In this document: positions 37,201 to 49,200 of the stretch, piece after piece | How the letters are laid out: the number at the start of each line of letters is the position of its first letter | Numbering within the stretch: the first letter of the stretch is position 1 | Assembly (NCBI RefSeq): GCF_003597395.2 | Contig: NC_133770.1 | Coordinates: forward strand, 339,607-403,606 | Source: Chelonoidis abingdonii | Taxonomy: Eukaryota; Chordata; Testudines; Testudinidae | Direction of reading: 5' to 3' | Length of the DNA: 64,000 nucleotides | Made by a program: the position numbers and the translations under genes | The notes under the pieces: generated by a model | Databases searched by the model: none | Seen by the model: the letters and a program-made list of their open reading frames with translations, nothing else | What the model was told of the DNA's origin: nothing

Positions 37201-40200
37201 GGGTTCTGGAGGGAGTAAGATTCCACTGATCACTGTTAATAAAATTTATGCTGAAACCAAGCTTGGCAGGGAGCAATAGCGATAGGATAGGAAAGTCACA
37301 CACAGCAGTCTAGAGTGCTTGGCAAGCTGCAATGTTCCCTCTAATTTTCCCTACACATATGACACATCACTTCCATATTGGTGCACATAACAAAATTCAT
37401 GTTCCAGGGTGGTGCTGAGGGATTTGGGGGGGTTGCAGTGCAGGGGGTGAGGGTTCCACCTGGGCGTGTGGGCACCAACTTTTTTCTGCGCCCGTGGGTG
37501 CTCGTGCCCTGACCCCGACTCCACCCCTGCCCTAACTCTGCCCATCCCTGCTATTATTGGACCCCTCCCCAAATCCCTGCCTCAGCCCTGCCTCCTCCCC
37601 CAAGCATCCCACATTCCCCCTACTCCCCCCTCCCTCAAGCTTGCCGCACGAAACAGCTGTTTTGCGGCACAAGTGCTGGGAGGCAGGGGAGAGAAGGAGG
37701 ACAAGGCGGCGTGCTCAGGGGAGGAGGTGGAGGTGAGCTGGGGTGGGGGGACAGGGCAGGGAGCTGCTAGTGGGTATAGAGCACCCACCAATTTTTCCCT
37801 GTAGGTGCTCCAGCCCTGGAGCACCCATAGAGTCAGTACCTGTGGGCTGGGGCTGGGGATAAGGGGCTCGGGGCTGGGGCACAGTATCGGGGTGTGGGGG
37901 GATGAGGGCTCTGGCTGTGGGTGTGGGCTCTGGGGTGGGGCTGGGGATGAACAGTTTGGGGTACAGATGGGTGTTCTGGGGCTGTGGTGGGGAGAGAGGA
38001 CTCCCCCCAGCTCTCTCTCCCTGCAACAGCACCTGGGCTGATGAGGGGTAGAGGCGTTTCTTCCTGCCGTGGCAGCTCTGGGGCTGAGGCTGCAGAATAG
38101 ATGCCTCTCCATCCGCAGCAGGTCCAGGGCTGGGCTGGGGTCGGGGGCCTCTCCCCCTGTCCACAGCAAGTCTGGGGCTGGGTTGGGGGCTAGGGGAGAG
38201 GCGCCTCTCCCCACTGTGGCAGGTCCAGGGCTGGGGGAGAGGCATCTCTCCTTGCTGCAGTCCTGAGCACCTGCACGGTGCTTGATAGGCTGCTGCGTGC
38301 CTGTGCAGCTTAGAGTTAACTTAGAAGTTGGGCCCATTCAAACAAAATCAATTTTAATATAGTCAAATGCAAAGTTCTTAATCAAGGAATGCAAGCTGGC
38401 ACAGAGCCGCAGTTCAGTGCTTTGGAACAGTCCCAGGGAGGACCTTTTCAGGGAGCCAGACCCCCTTAGGATCACACTCTTTCACTAGGGCAATCCACTT
38501 GGCTTCACTGCCTCCTGGAACTGAACCTCGGAGCCTTCAGCACCCCTCCATCACACCGTGAGCTCCCTTTGGTGAATCCACCTGAGATGGGCACCTGAGG
38601 GAGACTTGTACCCCCAAAGGGAGCTATGCACTGCCACCTTCTTAGTCTGCAGGGACTCTCAGCAGTGGTGTAAAAGCAGGAGGGTTTATTATATGTCTGG
38701 AACACAGTGTAGAAAATCCTTAGTTAACCGAGAGAACAGAAAGTTATAGCACAGTCCATCTGGGTCAGTCCTAGAGTTCTCTGACCCCTTGTTAGTCTAA
38801 GTCCAGGAGCATCTTCCTCCTTCCAGCAGCCTGCACCTAACAACCTTACTTGGCCCTTCCTTTGTCCTTGTTCCTGGCAAACATTGTCACCTGCCCTTCT
38901 TAGCCCTTTGTTCTCCAGCTGGTGACACCCTGCTGGCTTCCTAAGGAAGGTGGGCCATACTGGTTGCTAGGTGCCAAATGTCTGGGCAATTGGAGTGGCC
39001 ATAATCTTTTCGGACTCTCCATGGGCTATCTCAGCCATTAGCGATGATCTTCAGAAAGTCAAGGAAGACCGGAGGGATTCCAGAGGATTGGAAAAGGGCA
39101 AATCTAGTGCCAATCTCTAAAAGGGGAAATAAGGACAACCTGGGGAACTACAGACCAGTCAGCTTAACTTCTGTACTCGGAAAGATAATGGAGCAAATAA
39201 TTAAGCAATCAATTTGCAGATATGGGGTTCCCTCTCTTGCTTCCCAGGTTTGGGGGGCAGGTCCAGGGGCACCTTTGGGTGCGGGAGGGTGAGGAGTGGG
39301 GTACAGCCTGTTCCTGTTGCTCACAGGAGGGGAGGAGAGAGCAGAGTTCACTGAGCTGTTGGGCTCTTTGCTCCCCTGTGCCACACAAGACCAGTGAGGG
39401 GAGGGGAGAGCAGGGCTGAGTGGTGTGAAGAGGCTGGAGCTTCTTGCATCATAGCAACCCCATTACTTATCATAACATTGCGCCGGTGGCAATAGGGGGG
39501 TTGTGAAAGCAGCGTCAGGAGCAGTGGCATAACCAGGCTGGGACACTTGAGTGGGGCCCGACTTGCGGCGGGTGGGCAATGACAAGGGATGGGGGGCAGG
39601 AGGAATTGGGGCTGCTTCCCCCACTTCCTCTCCAGACGGCCTTGGGGGCGATGGACATGCTGGTCAGGGGCCCCCTGCGGGTGTAGCGGGGCAAGCGCTG
39701 GGGCCAGAGCAGAGCTGGGGCTGTGGGGGTGGGTCTGGATGCTAAGTGGGTGGACCGTGGCCTACCCATGGCTACGCCCCTGGTCAGAAGAGGGAGCTCT
39801 TAGTGCGGGGATGGGTGCAAAGGCTGGGGTGGAGGGGCCCTGAGGCCGGAGCTGATGCACTAATGGGGAGGCTCCTATGCTCTCTCCCTAGGTTGACATG
39901 GAGGTGCCCATCCCCAGGTACTTTGTGAACCAGAGAGCCAAGGCCCTGAAGGAGCGTCAGCAGGTGCTGTCTGAGATCCTGGCCCGGGTGGAGCCTAGCA
40001 TGCCCAGTGGGGTGAGTGCCTGCCCTGCGGCTGCCTATAACAGGGATAATAGTCCACTGGCTGCCCCTTTCTCTGACGAGGGGACTCCCACCTGAAGTAC
40101 AGGGCTGCACGAGGGTCTGGGGGTGCAGGGCTGTGCTAGGCCCCAGAGGATGGGCGGGGGGTAGGGGTGGCAGTGTAGTGGGAGGCGTGGGGAGAGTTCA

Positions 40201-43200
40201 GGAGAGTGTGCAGAACAGTAACAGGTAAGAGGGGTGGGGTCTGTACCAGGATGGGCATGGGTCGGGAGAGAGGGATGGGGCTGTATCAGAGCCTAGGGGG
40301 TGCAAGGCAGGAGGAGGGAAGGGGCCGTACCAGGGTCTGTGAGGGGTGCAAGTCAGAAGGAGGAATGAAGATGTTCTAGGGCCTGTGGAGGGAGATGCAG
40401 GAGGGGGGGCAGGGCTGTATCAGAGCCCATGGGAGAAAGCAGGGCAGAAAGGAGGGGTGAGTCTATATCAGGCCTGCGGGGGGTGGGGGGCAGGGGAGTG
40501 TGAGCTTTCTGAGGCTGGGTGTGGTCCCAGGGGGGAGCTGGGCAGGAAGTGGGGGCTCTGCCAGGGCCATTTAGGGATATGGAGCTGTATCAGGGACCAT
40601 GGCCTCCTGTCACCAGTGGTTCTCATGTATGAGGTGTCTGGGTCTGGCCCTGGATCGGTTTGACAGGTAATTGTGGTCAAGCCTGGGGAGAGTGCAGCAG
40701 GCCCGCCTTGGCTGTTCTCCTGGCACCCTGTCTGGGGCTGGCCATGGGGCATGCGGGCTCCGTTCTCCCTGCTGCCCCTGGCTGGGGCTGGCCATGGGGT
40801 GTGCGGGCTCTGTTCTCCATGGTGCCCCTGGCTGGGGCTGGCTATGGGGAGTGCAGGCTCTGTTCTCCCTGGTGCCCTGTGGCTGGGGCTGGCTATGAGG
40901 TGTGCGGGCTCAGTTCTCCCTGGTGCCCCTGGCTGGGGCTGGCCATGGGGCGTGCGATCTCTGTTCTCCATGGTGCCCTGTGGCTGGGGCTGGTTATGGG
41001 GAGTGCGGGCTCAGTTCTCCCTGGTGCCCCTGGCTGGGCCTGGCCATGGGGCGTGCAGGCTCAGTTCTCCCTGGTGCCCTGTGGCTGGGGCTGGCCATGG
41101 GGCGTGCAGGCTCAGTTCTCCCTGGTGCCCTGTGGCTGGGGCTGGCCATGGGGCGTGCAGGCTCAGTTCTCCCTGGTGCCCTGTGGCTGGGGCTGGCCAT
41201 GGGGCGTGCAGGCTCTGTTCTCCCTGGGATCCTGGCTGGGGCTGGCCATGGGGTGTGCGGGCTCTGTTCTCCCTGGTGCCCCTGGCTGGGGCTGGCCATG
41301 GGGCATGCAGGCTCTGTTCTCCCTGGCTGGGGCTGGCTATGGGGAGTGCAGGCTCTGTTCTCCATGGTGCCCTGTGGCTGGGGCTGGCCATGGGGTGTGC
41401 GGTCTCTGTTCTCCATGGTGCCCCTGGCTGGGGCTGGCTATGGGGAGTGCAGGCTCTGTTCTCCCTGGTGCCCTGTGGCTGAGGCTGGCCATGGGGCGTG
41501 CAGGCTCAGTTCTCCCTGGCGCCCTGGCTGGGGCTTGCTATGGGACATGCAGGCTCTGTTCTCCCTAGCGCCCTGGCTGGGGCTGGCTATGGGACGTGCA
41601 GGCTCTGTTTTTCCTGGTGCCCTGTGGCTGGGGCTGGCCATGGGGCGTGCAGGCTCTGTTCTCCAAGGTGCCCCTGGCTGGGGCTGGCCATGGGGCGTGC
41701 GGGCTCAGTTCTCCCTGGTGCCCCTGGCTGGGGCTGGCTATGGGACATGCAGGCTCTGTTCTCCCTGGCGCCCTGGCTGGGGCTGGCTATGGGACGTGCA
41801 GGCTCTGTTCTCCCTGGCGCCCTGGCTGGGGCTGGCCATGGGGCGTGCAGACTCTGTTCCCCCTGGTGCCCCTGGCTATGGGATGTGCAGGATCTGTTTT
41901 TCCTGGTGCCCTGTGGCTGGGGCTGGCTATGGGGCGTGCAGGCTTTGCTTTTCCTTGTGCTATGAGGCTGGGATTCACATGGGATGGATCGGGGCACAGA
42001 TTCCCTAGCCCTTTTTGTGCTCTGCTCCCTCAGCCGTCCCGGCCTGCCATGCTGCGTGACGAGGCTGTGCAGCTGGTGCAGATGGCAGAGCGGATGCGCC
42101 AGGGCCGCCTTCGTTCCAAGTTCATGTGGGAGATCCGGCGGGATGAGGAGCGAGAGAGGCGGGCCCGGGACAGTGGGGCCAGGGAGCTTGACCGTGAGCA
42201 GGCTGCTATCTGCATCCAGAAGGTAATGGGGACATGTCCAGCCCAGAGTGTAGGGTTGCTAGGGGTCCATTTTTTGACTGGAACGCCTCATCGTAAAGGG
42301 ACCCTGGCGGTTCCAGTCGGCACTGCAGACCGGGCCATTAAAGTCCGGTCAGTAGTGCAGTGGGGGCTAAGGGCTAAGGCAGGTTTCCTGCCTGCCCTAG
42401 CTTCATGTGGCTCCCAGAAGCGGCCGCTAGGTCCTTGTGTCCCCTAGGAGCATTGGCAGCCAGGGAGGCTCCATATGCTGTCCAAAGGCAGGCTCCACAG
42501 CTCCCATTGACCGGAAGTCGCGACCAGTGGGAGCTGCAGGGGAGGTTCCTGCTGCACAAGGGCAGTGCACAGAGACTCCCTGGCCACAAATGCGCCTAGG
42601 GGCTGCAGGGACCTGGCGGCCACTTCCTGGGAGCTGTGGTAAGTGCCGGTGGGACCCTGCACCCCAACCCCTTGCCCCAGCCCAGAGTCCCCTTCCACAC
42701 CCAAACTCCCTCCTGGAGCCCACACTCTGCACCCCTCCACACCCCAACCCTCTGTCCCAGTCTGGAGACCCTTCCTGCACCCCAAACCCCTCATTCCCGG
42801 TCCCACCCTAAAGCCAACCCATTCAGTCAGAGCCCTCACCTCCCCCCACCCCCTGCCCCGCCCGGAGCCCTCTCCTGCACCCTGAACCCCTCATTTCTGG
42901 CCCCACCTGGAACCCACACCACCAACCCAGAGCCCATACCCCCTGGCATCTCATCCCCCAGCCCTAGCCTGGAGCCCTCTCCCACACCCCAACCCCCTCA
43001 TCCCCAGCTCCACCCCAGAGCCTGCATCCCCAACCAGAGCCCTCACCCCGCTGCACCTTAACCCTCTGCCTCAGCCTGGTGAAAGTGAGGGAGGGGGAAT
43101 GGAGTGAGCATGGGCGGCCTCAGAGAAGGGGTGTGGCCTCGGGACAGGGGTGGGGAAGATGTGTTCAATTATGTGTGATTAGAAAGTTAGCAACCCTACC

Positions 43201-46200
43201 AGAACTTGGGGGAGGAGGGAACGGGATACCCAGGAAACAGGTGGCTGCTGGGTGCCTGGGGTGCCAGAGGTCAGATCTGAACAGTGCTCCCTACTGCCTT
43301 GTGATTCCCATTTCTCCCTTCTGGGCTCCTGCCACACTCCCTGCTTTCAGTCCCAGGGCTGAGACTCCCCGGGGGGGCGGTCTCTCGTGGCTGCAGTTCT
43401 GCCTCTGCCCTGGAGGTGGCACTCTTGGACTGCCTGAGAACACGCTATGGAGCGCTGCCGGTCCTGGTCAGAGCACTATTGCCTGCTGCCCAACGCGGAG
43501 CAGCCTTCTTGGTCCCATGCGTGGTTGGGGCCCCACCCTTCATGCCCTGGCTCTGCCAGCAGTCACAGCTTGGCCTCTCCTTGGGCTGCTTGCAGGCAGC
43601 CTGAGGGCTGGATCCAATCAGGGTGCAGCTTCTCCCAGCAGTGCAGCCCATGGATGTGTCCCTCTCTGGCATGCAGCCCTGTGCTGAGCTGGGCAGAGTG
43701 ATCATGCTGCACAGCATTCTAGGCCAGTGTGCCCTGGCCAGGCCGCTGGGCGTGGGGTTCACACTGCAATGTGGGGATGAGGGGGCCTTGGTGCCCTGGG
43801 AGCAGCAGTGCTGGGGGCTCTGTGTTTGGGTCCCCAGTCCCTGCCTCGTGCCGTTGTTCCAGGGATCAGGAGGCATGAGCAGCCAGTTCTGGCTGTGTAG
43901 GGAGCTTGCCACAGTGAACACAGGGCTGAGAGTGGGGAGAGGCGTCACGTCAGAGGCTCTACTCCTTCCCTCTTACTGCCCAGAGGTGTGGCTCCCCCTA
44001 CACCTGCCTACCACCCTGTGGTCATAGCAACCGCTGCTACCTGTGCTTGCTGGGCAAAGCTGGAGTTATGGGCCAGCTGCCCTGAGTCACCAAGCACCCA
44101 ATTCCTCCTAGATAGTCCGAATCAAGTCTAAAACGGCTGTTTGCCTGGTTTCTTCCTCCACTTTCTGAAACAAAATGTTGTCCTCAGTGTGTTCCAAGAA
44201 CTTACTGGAAGTTCTGCATTTCGCTGTATTACTTTTCCAACAGATAGTTTAAGTTCCCCATTACTACCAGGTCTTTGGTTTGGGATATTTCTATTTGTTC
44301 TAGAAATGCCTCATCTACCTCCTTGCACAGATTTGCTATTCTACAGTAGACCCCTACCATGACATCGCCCCTGTTCCCCCCGCCCTTTTTATCTTCACTC
44401 AGCAACTTCCAACTCGTCTGCCTCTCGCCTCCTTCTGGACCTCAAAACAAGTGTATATATTCTTGATATATAATGCAACACCACTTCCCTTTTTTTCCCT
44501 GCTTGCCATTCCTGAACAAGCAATGCCCCTCTATACCAGTATTCCAGTCATGAGATTTATCCCACCAAGTCTCTGTCATGCCAATTAAGTCACAGTTTAG
44601 CTTGGGTACTAATATTTCCAGTTCTTCCTGCTTATTCCCCATACTCCTTGTATTTGCATATAAACATCTAAAATATTGAGCTGCCTCCCTCACTGATTTC
44701 CCTCTTGTTCTCCTATGATCCTATTGTAATTTTCCATGATCCCCACCAACATCTACCCTCTGTTAAGATTGCCTTTTTCTATGTTTACCTATGGGCTTTT
44801 GCCACCTGCCCCCTTTGAAACTAGTTTAAAGCCCTTCTCACTAGGTGGACAGAGAAAAGCTTGGAAAAAGACAGAAATACAGAGGCAACTCATGGACATG
44901 ATCCTGAGCTAGACTGTCCTGCAAAACATGCTCCCACTAGGCCAGCAGGCCCTGCAGGCCCATAATTTGGGATCCAGTCATGTTCTTGAGCCCCTGGATA
45001 ATGCTGGCCACTGAGACCAGCAGCAACTCCTAACCTCTGTATCTCTGCAACACAGTTCCCAGCGACTCCCATTCACCTCTCAGATCCAACTTCTGGGCAC
45101 TAAGAACACTTGCAACTGGGAGTCCAGCTGTATTGAGCCTTGCAACACCTGACCTCCTGTCCAACACAGGCCAGAGAACTACCCAGAAATAACTCCTAGA
45201 GCAGATCATTCAGAAAAACATCCAGTCTTGATTTAAAAATGTATCCGTGATGGAGGATCCACTATGACCCTTGGTAAATTGTCCCAATGGTTAATTATCC
45301 TCACTGTAAAACGTACACCTTATTTTCAGTCTGAATTTGTCAGACTTCAATGTTCAGCCATTGGATCGTGTTAGACCAGTGGTTCTCAAACTTCTGTACT
45401 GGAGACCCCTTTCACATAGCAAGCCTTTGAGTCTGACCCCCTCCCTTATAAATTAAAAACACTTTTAAATATATTTAACACCATTATAGATGCTGAAGAC
45501 AAAGCAGGGTTTGGGGTGGAGGCTGACAGCTCACAATCCCCCCTGTAATAACCTCATGATCCCCTGAGGGGTCCTGACCCCAGTTTGAGAACCCCTGTGT
45601 TAGACTTTTCTGTGCTAGATTTAATGACCCATTACTAAATATTTGTTCCCCATGTAGATACTTATAAACTGTAGTCAAGTCACCTCTTAGCCGTCTCTTT
45701 GTTAAACTCACTAGACTGAGCTCTGTGAGGCTGTCACCAGAGCTACTAGTGGAATACACAGTGTGTTATCAGCATACGATGAGATTATATCATCTGTTTT
45801 TTCTCCAGATACAGAACAGAACATGGGTGGTCGGTGGACACCCCCTTCGGGGAGGCCATCCTCCCCAGCCCTGCCCCTTCTGCACAAGACCCCATCCCCC
45901 GTGGCTGGAGCCTTGAGCACTCCCCGCCCCACTTGCTGTGGCAGAGAACTCCGGCCAGAGAATGGGAGAGGTGGCACGCCTCCCTCAGCCACCCAGTGGA
46001 AGAACTCTGAGCTTTTTATATGTGCCATGGAGGTTCTGGGGCTACTCAACTTCCCGGGTTCATCAGTAATGTCTGTCAAGTCCAGGTTGATACTGAGGAA
46101 CCTGGGAAGCTGAATAGCAGATACCACCTCCTCAGCTGTCCCGGAACCTGCCTGGCACATAATAATAAGTAAAAACCGCAATCTGGGTCTGTAATGGAGC

Positions 46201-49200
46201 GGGACTCACTCCTGCAGCGCCTCCTGCTGGTGTCTTGGGAATTAGCTCCTTTCCAGCCTTGCAGCGCCCTCTGCATGCTGGTGTCCCGCTGCCGCTTGGC
46301 CCCCACATCTCTCCCTGGACTCAAGTGACCCGTTATCTGGGGTGCTGCCCCTTGGCCATATACCCTTCAGTCTCAGGGTCTCCCCACCCAGGGGAACCCC
46401 CAACCCTCTATTCCCACCTTGCCTCAGTAGTGGGCTACTGCCAGTCACCATCTAGCCCCCACTCACTGGGGCAGACTGCAGTGTAAAAGCCACTCATCAT
46501 AGGCAAGGGGGATTTGGACCTTCTGCCTCTCCCTACCCATGGGCTGCCTCCTGCAACCCCAATACCTAATTGGCTTTCCACTAGGCTGCAGCCTGGGGGG
46601 TTTCCAGGCCAGAGCTCCTCAGCTCTCTTGGCCTTCCCCCAGGCCTGCTCCATTCCAGGTACCTTCTCTCCGCTCCCTACAGCCAGGTCCCTCCCTCTCA
46701 AAGCTAGAGAGAGTCTCTCTCTGGCTTCTGGCCCCAGCCCTCTTATAAGGGCTAGCTGGACCCTTATTAAGCCAACCTCAGCCTGATTGGGGCATGGCCC
46801 CCAGCTAAGGCTGCTTTCCCCAATCAGCCCCGCTTTTCCCTCCCTGCCAAAGCCCTCTCCCTGGGCTGTTTTAAGCCTTTTAAGGCAGGAGCGGGTGACC
46901 ACCCTGCTTACAGGGTCCCATGGCAGCAGTTGTGCCAATGAAGGCTTAGCCTTCTCTGGTCTATTAGACCCGTTGTCTATGGAAGAGAAATATTTATTGA
47001 ATACTTCTGCCTTTTCCACATTTTTATCGATAGCTTTACCATTTCCATCTAGTAATAGACCAATACCATTGTCAGGGTTCTCCTTGTTTCCTAATATATT
47101 TTGAAAATTCACTCTTACTGTTCTTAACTCTTCCAGCCATAGAGTTCTCTTTGTGTCCCTTTGCTTCCCTTATCAATTTTCTACAATTCCTAACTTCTTA
47201 TTTATGTTCATTACTATCAACTTCCCCTCTCTTCCATTTGTTAGATTTTATTTTTTTATGGCTGCCTTCACTTCCCTTCTAAATCAGGTAGTTGTTTTTT
47301 TTTTAACTAGCCTGGCCTTCTTCCTCAACTGTGGGATTGTGACTTTTTGAGCATCTAGTAATGTGTTGTTACATGATTCCCAAATTATAATTCACATTTT
47401 TCTGATTTAATTCTTCCTCACAGCTGATTTAGAATCATAGAAGATTAGGGTTGGAAGAGACCTCAGGAGGTCATCTAGTCCAACCCCCTGCTCAAAGCAG
47501 TACCAATCCCCAATTAAATCATCCCAACCAGGGCTTTGTCAAGCCTGGCCTTAAAAACCTCTAAGGAAGGAGATTCCACCACCTCCCTAGGGAACCCATT
47601 CCAGTGCTTCACCTCCTAGTGAAATAGTGTTTCCTAATATCCAACCTAGACCTCCCCCACTGCAACTTGAGAACATTACTCCTTGTTCTGTCATCTGCCA
47701 CCATTGAGAACAGCCTAGCTCCATCCTCTTTGGAACCCACCCCCTTTCAGGTAGATGAAGGCTGCTATCAAATTCCCTCTCACTCTTTTCTTCTGCAGAC
47801 TAAACAATCCCAGTTCCCTCAGCTTCTCCTTGTAAGTCATGTGCCCCAGCCCCCTAATCATTTTTGTTGCCCTCTGCTGGACTCTCTCCAATTTGTTCGC
47901 ATCTTTTCTGTAGTGGGGGGTCCAAAACTGGATGCAGTACTCCAAATGTGGCCTCACCAGTGCCAAATAGAAGGGAATAATCACTTCCCTTGATTTGCTG
48001 GCAGTGCTCTTACTAATACAGCTCAATATGCCATTAGCCTTCTTGGCAACAAGGGCACACTGCTGACTCATATCTAGCTTCTCATCCACTGTACTCCCCA
48101 GGTCCTTTTCTGCAGAACTGCCGCTTAGCCAGATGGTCCCCAGCCTGAAGCAGAATTGTGCAACTGGCCCTATTAAAGTACCAACTATATAGGTTACTGA
48201 TCTGGACTTTATTCTGCTGGCACATTAAAAATGTGATGAAATTATGATCACTTGTAACTATGTTATCATTAATTTTTAGTTCTGTGATCAGTTCCTCTTT
48301 ATCTGTTAGGACAAGGTTTAATAAAGAAATCCCTCATGTTGACTGCAACACTTTTTGCTTTAGGAAATTGTCATCTACAATGTTAGAAATTCCAAGGACA
48401 CTTTAGTACTGCCAGCATGAGACCCCCGGTGTACTTCCCCCAAATTGAAGTCTCCCATGATCATGCAGCTTTTCCCCACTGCACATTATAGATACCTGTG
48501 TAAGGAATGATTCTTTATGTTTCCTAGCGTAATTTTGTGAGCTGATACCCCATCCTGTGCTTTATTTTAGGACATTGATCCATAAGTTCTTTCTTTTCGT
48601 TTGTTTTCATTGATTTGGAAACAGAGAATGCTGTTTTTGACATAGAGTTCATTCCCCCTGCCCTTTTGCCCACTCGATCCTTCCTAAACAGGGTATAACC
48701 ATTGATTTTTAACATTTCAATTGTGCAAATCATCCCACCAGGTTTAAGATCAAACTTATGCTCACAGTAAGTAAGTTGGGATGCTACTGAGACTCAGAGA
48801 AGCTGAGCAGTTCCAACAGAGCCAGGTTCGTACCCCAGGTTCAAGGAAGAATGGATCTGGCCACCAAAGATCTGGAGAGAGAAGAAGTCAGAGAAGAGGC
48901 CTGGTGGTTCATAACCACCAGAGGCAGGAGGTCACAGCAGCCTCTACCAAGTAGATCAAACTTATGTTCACAGATGAGCAATTTCAATTCCTCTTGTTTG
49001 TTACCCAGGCTCCTAACATTGGTGTAGAGGCAATTCAGTAATTTCCTCTCTTTGTGTCCTTTGGCTCCTTGATTAGTTTTGTTCTCAACATCTTGATTTT
49101 GTGCTGTGTGCTCAGATCATCCCTCTTTTTACCCTCCCTTTTTGCTATTAATTTAACCCGCTCCTGACTACTCTAGTAAGCCTGTCTCCAAGGAGGTTGG

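Noticed and set aside
37582..38337. 251-aa and 176-aa minus-strand proline-rich proteins
   Set aside because: They lie in a GC-rich transposon interior, overlap in two frames and have no domain resemblance.
40660..42008. Open frames of 302, 269 and 368 aa as a tandem-repeat protein
   Set aside because: Three overlapping frames are open at once, the unit length is not constant modulo 3, and the array lies within an intron between well-supported exons.
43079..43687. 202-aa plus-strand frame as an extra IQCA1L exon
   Set aside because: No similarity to IQCA1 proteins and partly inside the hAT-like element; no good acceptor.
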